DNA from: Echinometra lucunter | Lineage: Eukaryota; Echinodermata; Echinoidea; Camarodonta; Echinometridae | Assembly: GCA_029962745.1 (NCBI GenBank) | Contig: CM057157.1 | Coordinates: 215,454 to 279,453 of the forward strand | Direction of reading: 5' to 3' | Length of the DNA: 64,000 bases | Translations under genes and position numbers: made by a program | The notes under the pieces: model-generated | Database searches by the model: none | Seen by the model: only the letters and a program-made list of their open reading frames with translations | Told to the model about the DNA's origin: nothing | Part shown: one piece after another, positions 1 through 11,641 of the stretch | Numbering within the stretch: the first letter of the stretch is position 1 | Layout of the letters: the number at the start of each line of letters is the position of its first letter

Positions 1-657
1 TTTTCTTGTCCCAGTTCTTTTTCTTTCTTTCACCGTTCAACAAAAAACAAAAAAACAACAACAAAAAAATGCGATAGAATTCGCAGCCGGTTCATGAACT
101 TACAAGCTTTTGTACATGATTGATTTTACCTTCTTTTTTGTGTTCTCTACTGAAGAAAATACTCGTATTCACTGAAAAACCATCTTATGGAGTTTTTAAA
201 TCGATCTTTCTATTGAATGTGCTTTTTGGGTCTTTTTTTTAAAAGCCACTGATGCGAAGTGAGAAGAACATGATCATGGACAGAATAATGGTTATCTTCA
301 CTATACCCTTCTTAATTTTGATTTCAATAAAAATTAATCCACGGTCCACTACCTTTTGAAAACTTATTTTCCTTACTTTCTTTTAGCGTCACTATAGATC
401 TATCATTCCTCATCATTCCCGGCCTGGCCCTATCGATCGCCACCCCCGCCCTTGCCATAGAATTCGCTGCCCGTTAAAGGCTTTGATCATAATACTGAAA
501 GCTATACCTTTGTTCTGTCTTTCTAAAACCCGGAAGGGGAGGGGAGGGGTATAGGTCCTTCTGGTTATCCTTTCTTTGTCCTCTTTTTTAGCTTTTAAAA
601 GTCATAAGCACTAAGCACTGCTTCAGCCTTTTGAAAGCTTCTTTCCTTCCTTTCTTA

Positions 658-769
658 TGTCGCAGTCACACCAACGAAACCGACTCCAGACCGATCAAAA
701 CTAATACGTTATTTTCAATGACATGCCATTGGTCGGTTTGGAGTCAGTTTCGTTTGTGTGACTGCGACA
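658..769. mobile_element. 112-bp PIF/Harbinger-like MITE
   Basis: The element is almost entirely one palindrome. Its ends are TGTCGCAGTCACAC and the complementary GTGTGACTGCGACA, with arms of about 40 bases differing at a few positions. It is flanked by TTA on both sides (655-657 and 770-772). A TTA or TAA target duplication is the habit of PIF/Harbinger elements, which is the basis for the family call. It has no coding capacity and sits only in copy 1 of the surrounding duplication. Confidence 0.65.
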
Positions 770-1365
770 TTAGTGGTTCATCTTCCTCCCTTGGATTCCT
801 TGTTCAGTACTGTCATTTATTTATTTTACACTTTCCCCGGGTTTTGCAAATGTTCAAGAGAGATATCCCTTTATTACCAAGCATGCCAGACACCGATGTC
901 GTTCCAACAAGCTTCTTCTTTTCTTTGGTTTATTCCGTTAAGTCGCACTCCGTCAAATCACAACCAAGACTCATTATTTTGGCTTTGGTCTAATTAATGA
1001 TGGACCTATTATCATGAACATGAATTTAAATACATCTCTGTCTCTCTGTTTCTTCTTTCTTTACTTCCCCCCCCCCTTTTCCTTTCTTTTTCTCTTTCTC
1101 TTTCATTACAATTTGGTATCATGTTAAATTCTAAATCTGCATATTGGATTACATGTCTTAATCAAGGGTCGTCCATTTTCTCCAGTCTTATTGATATGAG
1201 TTATTAACCTCTTTCTAGAAAAATACCTTTCTTTTCAATGACTGTTAAAATTTTTTGCTAAAGTTAAAAACCGAAAGCGTCATTATTTAACGTACCACCG
1301 CCACAATTCTTCTCCACAATAAACGTTTTCACCAAACTTGTGAGAAGCTCAATACACCAAAACAC

Positions 1366-1423
1366 ATTCTTCTTCTTCTTCTTCTTCTTCTTCTTCTTCT
1401 TCTTCTTCTTCCTTTTCTCCTCA
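1366..1423. repeat. (CTT)n microsatellite
   Basis: About 50 bases of TTC/CTT triplets, followed by an impure pyrimidine tract to about 1460. It lies between the two copies of the local tandem duplication. Confidence 0.9.
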
Positions 1424-2310
1424 TCCTTCTTCTTTTTTTCTCCCTCTCTATCGTTTCTCCACGCTATCTGTTACGGAAACAAGTTCGAGCATTATTCAAA
1501 GGCGACGTATATTTTATCATGTTTATCTCCAAGTTTATTTGGCCAATATTTGAAAGAGTATAGGCCTATAGTTTCTTCTAGCAAATTCCTTTAATTCAAC
1601 ATCAACAAAAAAATCACTTCTTTTTAACTTTGTAGCGTTTTAAATCAATCGTTTTTTTCTTGAACGTCCTATCTGTTCTTTAGACACAGATGCGAAGTGA
1701 AAAGAGCACGATCATGAACGGAATAATGGTTATTTTCACTATACCCATCTTCATTTCAATTTTCAATAAAATTTAATCCATAAAGTCAACCGCCTTTTGA
1801 AAACGCTTTTCCTTACTTTCTTTTAGAGGTCACTCTAGATCTATTATCCCCATCCCACCCCACCCTTACTATAGAATTCACAGCCGTTTGTGGATGTATA
1901 AAGGCACGGCTTTGATCAGAATCGCTTTGTTCTCTCTTTCTAAAGCCTGGAAGGGGGAGAGGAGGGGTAGGTCCCGGGGTTAGATCCTTTTGGTTGTCTT
2001 TCCGAGGTCCTCGTGTTAATAGCTGTTATACATCATAAAACACTCGAGGCTTTTGAAAACTTCTTTCCTTCCTAAGTGTTTCACTCTTTCATCCACGCGT
2101 TTACTTATCTTCCTCCCGGCCAGGCCCCATCCCGACCCACAAACACCCTTGCCCATGGATTCCTTGCTCAATACTGTCATCCATTTTATTTTACACTTTC
2201 CGGGGAATTTGCAAATGTTCAAGAGAGCCCTTATTAACCATGCCAAAACCTGAATACCGAAGTAATTTTGACGAGCTTTTTTTCTTTCTTTCTTTTCTTA
2301 ATTCCGTTAA

Positions 2311-2718
2311 CCCATTCGTGACCGAGGTCCACATTTTGTGGTTTGGCCTAATATCTTTTGATGCAAAGCCCTAAAAATCATACCAAATACATGAGCAGAA
2401 AGAGCAAAAAGTTCTACACAAACTGTACCCATTTTGGTTGCATCAATATTCGTTGTTTGGTGCTGAAATTTTTTTAAAGGAAAATAAGCATTAAAATCCT
2501 TAAATTGGCAATGTGATAGAAGGTTTATAATCACCGTTTTCCCCTGCAAATTGGCAATTTTTTGACTTCTCATCATAATTTCTGTCAATTTATATTCATT
2601 TCAGATACATGATGTTTTATAAGGAAAATGTAGCAATAAAATAAAAATGTTGGTGTTGCCAATTTGAAGAATAAAAGCTGATCAAATTAGGCTTTAAATA
2701 ATTCCTGTCACGAATGGG
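2311..2718. mobile_element. 408-bp piggyBac-like MITE, copy 1
   Basis: The ends are CCCATTCGTGAC and GTCACGAATGGG, bounded by TTAA on both sides (2307-2310 and 2719-2722). TTAA target duplications and termini starting with CCC are hallmarks of piggyBac elements. Copy 1 of the host duplication retains the unoccupied site at about 923-927 (ATTCCGTTAA followed by GTCGCACTCC). A 93-codon ORF on the - strand (2307-2588) also occurs in the second copy at 52 kb, but shared repeat ancestry explains that; no transposase is present. Confidence 0.85.
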
Positions 2719-3160
2719 TTAACTTCCCCACCACCAAACCACAACCAAGACTTTGTCGTATTACTTTGACTTCGGTCTAAAATCACGCAACAATAATCAT
2801 GGACATTATTTTACACAGACCGCCCCTCCCCTCTTTTGGCAATTTCTCTTTCTTTTCCCCCTCTCTCTATGTCTTAATATCTCCCCCTTTCTCTCTCTCT
2901 TGTTCTTTCATTTCAATCCGGTATCATGTTAAAATTAAAATTTGAATAAAACGGATTACATGTCTTAATCAAGGTTTGTCCATTTTCTCAACTCTCAGAA
3001 ACACGAGTTTAGAAGAAGGGCACGACTTGTATGCGAGTTGTAAATGATTAAACAGAAAGAAGTACCCCTTTTCAGAAAAATAATTACTTTTATTTTTCAT
3101 CACTGTTCAAAAATTCTATAAAAGTTTTCATTTTTAAAAAGTAACAACACACGACGAGAC

Positions 3161-4544
3161 ACATCTTTGTTATCTCCGTCAAAATAATAGTAATCCCAAT
3201 CCGCTAAGGTTTTCCTTTTTTTCTTTCCTAAATCGCGTTTTCGCTTTTGAAAAACCACACAACATTGCGCCATTCTTTGCTGAGATCACGTGACTATGAA
3301 TGGCCAATTAGCGAAGGCGTGTGTCGCTAGGGGGCGGAGCTTAGCGCGGAGCCAAATTTGATCTTTGGATCTCGCTCGTGTGTCCGAAAAAGATCTGACT
3401 GACCGAAAAAACCACTCGCAGAAAAATTGCTTTTTTGACCCTTTCCCTTTATTGTTTTCGCTAGATTTTTTTACAGAGTATACTTGAAACATGGAAGATC
3501 CAGAAAATAAAGAAAACAAAATTTCGAAAATTTTGGAGTTTTTTACTATTTTGCCCATTTTCTCGACTTCTCCTCGCGCGACTTCTGTCTGATTTTGTTG
3601 TGACGAGTCACATATGTCCAGTCATGTTTTCATTTAATAACATGAAGTTATGTTGCCAGTGAAAAAAACTGGGATGGAAGATACCCCCATGACCATATCA
3701 GCAGGCAAATGCTTGAAAATAGGTAGAATTTAGCTTTTGGTATGTAGAATAAAGGGAAATCAGTTTGAAGAACTGTCATCAGATTAAGGAATATGTTATA
3801 GCAACTGTTACTGAAATCTTTCATGGCCTATGATCACAACTGATATTTGGACAATGCAGTGAAACCTTATTCTGCAAATCATTTTCATTGATGAGGTTGT
3901 TAACATACATTTTTGACAGTACCTGCACCACAGCAGTTTGGTATACATCATCATTATGAAATGAACCACGTGATTTCAATGCCTGAACAAATGCTAGCTT
4001 GTATATTACCTTTCATATCCCTTATTAATGGTGGCAAACTTTAACAATCTGCTGTTCTTTTGGGTCCATCGGCAGCGTTGGGGGGGGGGGGGGGGTGGCA
4101 CGCGAGATGGGCAACATCCTGTCCTCCATATCTTCCTGCCCAGGCTTGAATCCTACCATAACGGCAGAAACCCAGACCACTCGCACATCGGTCTGTTCCA
4201 ACTGGACAATCAATTACCCATGGTCATCACAGACTGAAGGAGACCTGCTTTAAAATGAGTCGTTTTACCTGAGTCCTGCAAGAAAAATTAAGTTGTTGAA
4301 CTAAGCCTACTATACAGTATGACATTTAAAGAGGTCTGAGAGATTCTTCAGACATAATTATCAGAGGTTGATCATCTTGGAAAGGATTTGACCTGTTCAT
4401 GAAGACGAACATAACCCCCCCCCCCCAAAAAAAAAAAAAAAAAAAAAAACAATAACACAAAAAAACCACACATTGTAGAGGTCACTTTTCTCCTTCATGA
4501 AGATGAAAACAATACTGATTAAATGAATTTTCTCTTCAATTTAG
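3161..4544. other. Upstream flank of the FReD gene, no gene recognised
   Basis: AT-rich sequence with a poly-G run (about 4080-4095) and a C/A homopolymer pair (4414-4449). The missing 5' exons of the fibrinogen-domain gene (signal peptide, any collagen or coiled-coil part) should lie here or beyond the window start. I could not identify them with a convincing reading frame and splice pair. An open frame around 4110-4250 is possible but has no recognisable domain. Confidence 0.5.
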
Positions 4545-6166
4545 ATGATTCAAATCTACACAAAGTTCCACGAGACTGCTCTGAGGTTCAGGCCAATGGT
4601 GCAACCATGAGTGGTGTGTATGCAATATATCCTGATGGACTTGGAGATCCTTTCTTTGTCTCTTGTGATATGGACACTGATGGTGGTGGATGGACGGTAG
4701 GTTACTATCTCATTTTGATAACCGTTACAATTTCTTGCAAGGAGCTAAAATCTCTGTCTATCGTTTACATTGTCTATTTTGTGTTGATATAGTAAAGTCA
4801 AACATTAATACTGATTTTGCGCCATCTGGCAAACTAGTGCGTAATCGTTACCGTTAAAATGCCGTCCAGGGACATATAGGTGTAAAATATGTCTATCAGA
4901 AGAGTATTGTATGAACATACCCCATAGGAAGTTTCCCTTCTATGAACTGTTTTTTTTTTTTCGTCATTGTTTCAATTTGACCTGAGTATTTCTACACCCA
5001 AATTAATATGCTCAGTCATATCGATGAATGGTTAATCCAGGCGATAATGAAATCCCCATTGCACCCCAAAGTGTCCTTTTCTTGTTAATAGGTATTTCAG
5101 CGCAGGCAAGATGGTTCTGTTGATTTCTATCTCTACTGGTCCGATTATAAATACGGTTTTGGAAGTGTCTCCGGTGAACATTGGCTCGGTAATGACAAGA
5201 TCCACCGTCTTTCAACTCAGAAGACTTACGAACTAAGGGTGGATCTCGAAGACTTCGAGGGACAAACCCGCTTTGCTCAATACAGTAGTTTCATCATTGG
5301 CAATGAGGGCTGTAATTACGTAATGACTGCTGGTGATTACTCCGGTGATGCAGGTATATATAGTATACCAATATCGTCAACCTCCAGTAACATAAAACAC
5401 TATTCATTTTGTCTTTATTCATCACAACAGTACAGTTGAAGATCATAATATACTCTTTGAGACAAAAACCTTGTTATCATGAGAGTCTGAAAAACAATAG
5501 AATACAATAGTGAGGGCAGCAGAATTATTGTGCTGTAATGAGAGCTTGTTGTATAAACACCGCTTTTATAGCGAGGTCCCGAGCTGTAAATTTGTCTTGA
5601 ATAATTTACTGTAATTCATAAGAGGAAGGAGGGAACATGCGTTCATTGTACAGAGTATCTGGAAAGTGTGTTGTTGTTCTATGATTTAAAAAAAAATGGT
5701 GATGCAGATATATACATGTATTTATTTTTCATTTGATATTTTTTCATTTGATAATCGCTTGCAAGTTATTTCATTCAGGAAATTGAGCCGCCGGATTATT
5801 TTCTAAAAATATACATCATTAACAGGTTGACTCTGAAGAATTTTACCATATTCACTCTGCGTTTTATACCGTTTTCGAAGTATTTGCCTGCACTCGCATT
5901 TCGGCGTTTGTGACTCAATGACTGCTCAATTAATGTTTGGGGAAAAATATTTGCATAATCTATTAACGAAATGGCTATAAAATAAAAGTCAAACACAATG
6001 AATCTTCCATGATGATGTTCTTAGATCAATGCTGTTCATCGGCGATTAATCTAGTATTTTAGAGATCACCACAATGTCCAACATCAAAGAAGTTGCGACG
6101 GAGATCGAGCAACCTCTGATCTCGTACTCAAACAGTTATCCTCTTTCTCTTTGTCTCTCTCTTTGT

Positions 6167-6206
<40 letters not shown>

Positions 6207-6502
6207 TCCCTCTCCCTCTTTTTCTTTTTCTCGTTCTATACCCACATATAGGTGATAGTTTATCTGTTCATTCCGGTTACCCCTTTTCTACCAGGGACCG
6301 TGACAACGACGTCAGTGCTGGTCTTAACTGTGCCGTCACGTTCACTGGGGCGTGGTGGTATAGAGCTTGCCATAGTTCCAATCTCAATGGTCGCTATCTG
6401 AACGGCAACACCACGGTCTATGCTGCAGGTGTGGATTGGAATGAATGGCTCGGCCATCATTACTCACTTAAGAAGACAGAGATGAAGATTCGACCAGTGT
6501 GA
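4545..6502 (+). CDS. Fibrinogen C-terminal domain protein (ficolin/tenascin-like FReD), 3' three exons
   Basis: FReD domains are extracellular recognition modules that often bind acetylated sugars, as in ficolins and tachylectins. Three exons join in phase: 4545-4696, 5092-5353 and 6252-6502, all with AG acceptors and GT donors, giving about 221 residues and a stop at 6500-6502. Exon 1 has the domain start (PRDCSEV, then [20 protein letters not shown]). Exon 2 continues [29 protein letters not shown]. Exon 3 holds the calcium-loop type motif [12 protein letters not shown] and the signature [11 protein letters not shown], then [10 protein letters not shown], and ends KIRPV. The phase-1 acceptor of the first exon proves that at least one upstream exon exists, but none was found. 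A signal peptide is therefore not seen. Intron 2 ends in a long CT microsatellite. The specific subfamily cannot be set from this domain alone. Confidence 0.9.
6130..6240 (+). repeat. (CT)n microsatellite in intron 2 of the FReD gene
   Basis: A run of CT dinucleotides with CTCCCT and CTTTTT variants fills the end of the intron. It lies directly before the TATAG acceptor of the last exon at 6251, so it doubles as the polypyrimidine tract. Confidence 0.9.
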
Positions 6503-7200
6503 ACACGACTGACTATGAAATATGGTCATTGAATGGAGCAAAACGCAATGGATTTGTTTTTATTTGTAGTCATTCGTTAAATATTAGTAAAATATATGTC
6601 TAACAGGAGTAAGCAAGTAACAAGTTAACAGAAATGACATTTTTGGTACATTCCATTAGCCAAGATGAATTTAAAAGTGGACGTCATCGAAATGTACAGC
6701 TTCATACTTCCAAGTGATTATTCATTTTTCCTGTCGCATTTCGCCTAACTCTACTTGTTGTGATGAATAGGGCCCACTGGACAAGCTCGAAGACCAGATT
6801 ATGTTAAAAGGGCTGCCCTAGTAAAAAAAAGAGAGAACAAAATATATTAGTAGTATAATTATTAGTAGTATTTTCCAAACTAAGTTTATGCTCAACTTTA
6901 TGAAGACAATTTTTCAGTGTAAAAACGAATATAAGATGTTTAAATCCAGACTATTTCGTGGAGTTCGTAATGGGCCATTAGATATCATAAGCCGTCTTAC
7001 TGCCGTGGGATTTTTTTTTTTTTTTTTTGGGGGGGGGGGGGTGGTAACAATTTTTGGTAACATTGGCCATATTAAAGAGGGCGTTATAGCAGTAAGATAT
7101 TTTTGGTTAGCTGAGTTATTCAGACGGTTGCTATATGAATACCTCAAAAATTTCTGCAATTCAAGTTTAATGGCATATTCCTTGTTTTGCTTTATCATTA
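6503..7200. other. 3' flank of the FReD gene
   Basis: AT-rich sequence without a recognised gene. A T run followed by a G run lies at about 7011-7041. No AATAAA was found close to the stop codon, so the transcript end is undefined. Confidence 0.4.
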
Positions 7201-7525
7201 AATCATTGGAAACTTCATGTTTTCTCCTTACAGTGATGTGTCATTGGCATTCCTTCTGCATATACAGCAATGTCAAAATTATGCAAAAGTGTGTATGTTA
7301 ACATGATTAAAGTGCAAATTGTTTCGAGGTTGAACTGAGTTTGAATTGTGTCAGTGCAGGGATACTTGTAAGTCCAAGCAAGAATCCGTTCATCAAGCCT
7401 TTGCCAGGACTTGATCCTGTCCTCCAGCTTCCTTTAAAACAGAATCTAGTTTCATCGATGATTTTTTTTTTCTCTTTAGGCCTTATACTACCATGCTGGC
7501 TTTTATATCATCCTGTTGTACTATA

Positions 7526-8054
7526 CCGGGTGTCCCAGAAAAAGCGGAACGATGGATTTTCAGTACTTTACCTTCAAAAAGTAGATAATCTTTTTACATC
7601 AGTGGGAAAAGCATCGTCTACTGAAGAAAATGATACCAAGATCATTGAATTTGGTGAAGTAGTTTGTGTTCTATGCCCATTTCTTAAAATATAGGCATTT
7701 TCAAATTTTTGGCGACTGATGAGAGTAGCTTTGTGTCGGGATGGCCTTTCATAATACGATGTATGAGGGAAGTCCATTTATGCATGTCAGCAACAAAACG
7801 TGCCATACACATGCCATATGAAAGGCCATTCCCGACACAATTCTGCTCTCCACTGTCGCGAAAAACATGCGAAATTCGAAAATTACTGCATTTTAAGAAA
7901 CTGGCATAGAATCAAAATTACTTCACCAAATTTAATTATCTTGGTATCATTCTCTTTGTTAGAAGATGCTTTACCTACTGAAGTAAAAGATTATCTATTT
8001 TCTGAAGGTAAAGTACTGAAAATTCACCGTTCCGCTTTTTTCTGGGACACCCGG
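7526..8054. mobile_element. 529-bp foldback MITE, Tc1/mariner-type ends
   Basis: Ends are CCGGGTGTCCCAGAAAAAGC and its inverted complement, flanked by TA (7524-7525 and 8055-8056). The arms are long: sequence through GGTAAAGTACTGAAAATTCA and on to CGAAAATT/AATTTTC near the centre is mirrored, so the element can fold into one hairpin of about 500 bases. A TA target duplication fits Tc1/mariner. It interrupts copy 1 of the surrounding duplication; copy 2 has no insertion at the matching place (about 9276). Confidence 0.8.
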
Positions 8055-8286
8055 TATTAAAAGGTCAATCGTTCAAGCTAATAAATGCATTATTTGCCTA
8101 GGCTTTGTCGATATTCAGGTTAATGGAATTAAAATATATGTTCACATGATACGCACTGCACCGTATCATTGCCCACAGTATACCTAAGTGCACCATGTAA
8201 ACTTGGCTATAATCATACTACATGCACACATATCAGCATAATATGTGTGCATGTAGTTGCCCAATAAAGTTATGATATATATAATA

Positions 8287-8475
8287 CAGAGTGAGTCAGA
8301 AAAAATGTCCCATCATTTTGAAGTTGTCTCGTTTGAAGTATGAACATTTAATCATGGGTTTCATGATATGTCTTGGTAAAGACATATCATGAAACCCTTG
8401 ATCGGTTTGACTAACTGTTTATACTTCAAACGAGACAACATCAAAATGATGGGACATTATTTCTGACTCACTCTG
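8287..8475. mobile_element. 189-bp foldback MITE, TA target site
   Basis: Ends CAGAGTGAGTCAGAAA and the inverted complement, flanked by TA (8285-8286, 8476-8477). Arms continue with few mismatches through TGTCCCATCATTTTGA and GTCTCGTTTGAAGTAT, and the innermost part is a perfect TCATGATATGTCTT palindrome. Noncoding. TA duplication suggests the Tc1/mariner superfamily. Confidence 0.75.
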
Positions 8476-9398
8476 TATAAATCCCTAAAAAAAGGTTTCT
8501 GCAATTCGAGTTTGAGGGGTAATAATAAAATATTCAATTTAATTCAATTACAAAAAAAAACATGACTTTGTACACCGTTTGTATAGCATTATTCAATTAT
8601 TTGGGTGACAAGTTTCACATATCAAATTTAGATTTGATATCCATTTGTCGGCCTATATGCAACGGAAAGTACGTAAACTTAAAGTTTATTTCTGTGAAAT
8701 CATAAGTGGCGTTTATTGAGAAGCCGAAGAGAATGGAATGAATGAGTTTAGATAACGGTTGGTATTTGCTTTGATCGACCGCTATCTACCACTTCGTAGC
8801 ATGTTACAGTAGACATTGAGTGAGGTGGGTGGGGAGGGGGGGGGGGGGATGGTCTCGTCTTTGGCTATTTCTTTTCCCTTGTTTATTGCTATAAGTCTAT
8901 TATCCCTTGTTTCTTTAAAGTTTCATTATTTTTCCCTACAGTGATGTGCCATTAATTTTGTAAAGCTTATGCTATCACTGAATGTGTAGTCCTCCTGAAT
9001 AACAGCAAGGTCAAGACTGATATTTTGCAAATTTTGTTGTTAAATTGCAAATCGTTTCGAGGATGAATTGAGTTTGAATGGTATTAATGCAATGACACTT
9101 GAAAGTCCAAGCAAACATCCGTTCGCCATGACTTTGCCAGGACTTGATCCTGTCGTCCAGCTTCCCACTATAAGACAGAATATAGTCTGATCGGAAAAAA
9201 GTAGATTGTCACATGAATTAATTTTTATTGGGCCTTATACTATCTATGCTAGCTTTTTATACTATCCTGTTTTACTCTAGTCATTCAAGCCAATAAATGC
9301 ATTATTTCCCAATGTGTTGTCGATATTCGTGTAAATGGAATCAACATCCATGTTCACATGATACGCACTACACCGTATCGTCGCCCACAGTATACCTA

Positions 9399-9772
9399 CA
9401 CTCTAAAAAAGGACTGGTCAAAAAATACCAATCCAGATGGTAAACATCATCATTTATTTTCAACCAACATTTTGGTCAAAGTGTACCAATATCATTGGTT
9501 AAACATTAACCATCGAAAATGGTCAAGAAATATCGGTTATTGGTTATAACGACCAATGTATTGGCCATGCAAACCAATTGATATTCATATACGACCATCA
9601 TGAATATTCATGACTGGACATAAAACAACCAAAATTTGCGAAAATTGATGAATGTCGTATGATATTTTGTATTTATGCAACAGTAATATTTTAAACCGCA
9701 ATGCAAAATCATTTGCATTAACCCATAAATAACCCATATTTTGGTCATTCTGACCAATCTTTTTTTAGAGTG
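9399..9772. mobile_element. 374-bp MITE with CACTCTAAAAAA ends
   Basis: Ends CACTCTAAAAAAGGACTGGT and, inverted, CACTCTAAAAAAAGATTGGT, flanked by TA (9397-9398 and 9773-9774). The unoccupied site survives in copy 1 of the host duplication as CCTAAGTGCACC (about 8184), against CCTA-element-TAAGCGCACC here, so the 2-bp TA duplication is confirmed directly. The interior repeats ACCAAT/ATTGGT motifs. A short ORF at 9358-9549 lies across its left end and is not a gene. Confidence 0.85.
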
Positions 9773-9849
9773 TAAGCGCACCATGCAAGCTGGGCTGTAA
9801 TGATACTACATGTGCACATGATATTGCTTGGTTGCAGTTAATCCCTATA

Positions 9850-11000
9850 ATATAGTCATGATAGTTTTGGAATTATTAACCTATTCTTATGTACTCAGAC
9901 AACAGGTAGCCCAATGCTCTGAGCTTATGGGTATGAAGCAAGTCTATATATTCTTATTTTCACATGAAATATACTGTAACGATGATACTAAATTATCTGC
10001 AAGAAGAAACCTATGTATAGAAATTGTAGCCCCCAAGGTTAGCACCCGGCCAAAGTTTATAGCAGCACATCGATCTGTTGAATTCCGCATGTAACTCTGA
10101 AAACTCTGGGTTGTTTTTTTTTTTTTTTTTTTAATTTTCGATGCATGTGCTCTAGGGTAATTAACCATAGTTTAAATCTAAAACTATCGGATTACTGAAA
10201 TCTTCAACTCTTCATATGCTAGACTAATTTTGGAAAAAGAAAATTTTGCCTTTTTGACGCCGCGATATGCCTTAATTTTATCTCTCGTTCCCAATACTGT
10301 TACAAGGTTATGCTTTTGCACATCATCTTTTTTTCAATTTAAGCTTCTTACAAACAAATAAAGTACTGAAATTCTGCTTTGGTTACTGACAATATTACTC
10401 ATGTTTGTTTATAAAATACTTTTTCAGTTGTAAAAAGTAAATGTGAAAATATGGATTATACCACAATAAACTAGACCTAAAATGAAACTGAAATCTCATA
10501 TTTCTCATTCTATTCATTTTGACAAAACATGTTTACGATATGAATTTTAAAAATATCTCATACTGCATACGACAATGTACGAGTACTGTAAACAGGGTGG
10601 AAAAATATTGACCATGTTACAAAAGTGAAGGAACCTACTGAAAAATGGAGCTTTTGAGGATTACGTACATGACGTAGATGGAAATTTCATTTCTTGTTCA
10701 TCAGACGATATACATATGATTGTGATCATTCTCAGTGATGTACGTTTGCGGTTTTTCGTCATTTTACATGTATATGCGTGATCCGAAAAGGGGATTTATG
10801 AAGAGGGCCGTTTGCAAAACTATACCATCAGTAATTAAAACCAAGCTTTCGGGCACCTGCCCTTCATCACGTTCATCAGGATCTGGAATTAATAATAATA
10901 GTAACGCCGTAGGCATTTTTTCAGCCCTTGATTAAACATGGATGACAGCTCTGGGGAACATTGAGGGAGCTACGCAATTATCATTCTCCCATTTTCATTT
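9850..11000. other. AT-rich intergenic sequence before the gap
   Basis: No gene, RNA or clear repeat recognised. Short ORFs here are not supported by codon pattern or domain. A T run lies at about 10113-10132. Confidence 0.4.
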
Positions 11001-11500
11001 NNNNNNNNNNNNNNNNNNNNNNNNNNNNNNNNNNNNNNNNNNNNNNNNNNNNNNNNNNNNNNNNNNNNNNNNNNNNNNNNNNNNNNNNNNNNNNNNNNNN
11101 NNNNNNNNNNNNNNNNNNNNNNNNNNNNNNNNNNNNNNNNNNNNNNNNNNNNNNNNNNNNNNNNNNNNNNNNNNNNNNNNNNNNNNNNNNNNNNNNNNNN
11201 NNNNNNNNNNNNNNNNNNNNNNNNNNNNNNNNNNNNNNNNNNNNNNNNNNNNNNNNNNNNNNNNNNNNNNNNNNNNNNNNNNNNNNNNNNNNNNNNNNNN
11301 NNNNNNNNNNNNNNNNNNNNNNNNNNNNNNNNNNNNNNNNNNNNNNNNNNNNNNNNNNNNNNNNNNNNNNNNNNNNNNNNNNNNNNNNNNNNNNNNNNNN
11401 NNNNNNNNNNNNNNNNNNNNNNNNNNNNNNNNNNNNNNNNNNNNNNNNNNNNNNNNNNNNNNNNNNNNNNNNNNNNNNNNNNNNNNNNNNNNNNNNNNNN
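11001..11500. other. Assembly gap (500 N)
   Basis: Exactly 500 unknown bases, a size commonly used as a placeholder, so the true distance between the flanks is not known. Open frames spanning it are artefacts. Confidence 0.99.
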
Positions 11501-11641
11501 TATAAACATATCAAAACACATACTGCTTTTATCCATCATATCTATCTCATAATGCGATAAAACGGCGAATGAAAATAAAGAAATTTGAGAATTGATTGTG
11601 AATTTATTCAATATTGGTCGGACCTCCTGTGAAAAACAGGA

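Larger units (their letters stand above)
150..3160. repeat. Diverged tandem duplication, two copies of about 1.2-1.5 kb
   Basis: Copy 1 (about 170-1330) and copy 2 (about 1630-3160) share the same ordered landmarks. Examples are TGCGAAGTGA (about 253 and 1690), AATGGTTAT followed by TTCACTATACCC (about 287 and 1726), a stretch around TAGAATTC (about 459 and 1871), ACTGTCAT with TTTACACTTTCC (about 810 and 2172), and GGATTACATGTCTTAATCAA (about 1146 and 2951). Identity is well below 100 percent with many indels, so the duplication is old. A CTT microsatellite (about 1366-1423) and other sequence lie between the copies. Each copy carries a MITE the other lacks. No coding capacity was recognised; the short ORFs here are not gene-like. 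Confidence 0.75.
7200..9850. repeat. Second diverged tandem duplication (two copies of about 0.9-1.1 kb)
   Basis: Copy 1 (about 7200-8260) and copy 2 (about 8920-9835) share a series of landmarks in order. These are ACAGTGATGTG (7232, 8939), AATTGTTTCGAGG / AATCGTTTCGAGG (7317, 9049), CCAGGACTTGATCCTGTC (7404, 9138), AATAAATGCATTATTT (8079, 9292), TTCACATGATACGCACT (8141, 9353) and GCCCACAGTATACCTA (8171, 9383). The copies flank two MITEs present in one copy only. The origin of the duplicated unit is unknown; no coding exon was recognised in either copy. Confidence 0.85.

Noticed and set aside
2307..2588. 93-codon - strand frame shared with 52042-52260
   Set aside because: The similarity comes from two copies of one MITE; no known domain and no sign of coding selection.
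4028..4237. Possible upstream exon of the FReD gene
   Set aside because: It includes a poly-G run and has no recognisable domain or reliable splice pair.
10942..11611. Long open frames across 10942-11611
   Set aside because: They span the 500-N gap and consist of unknown residues.
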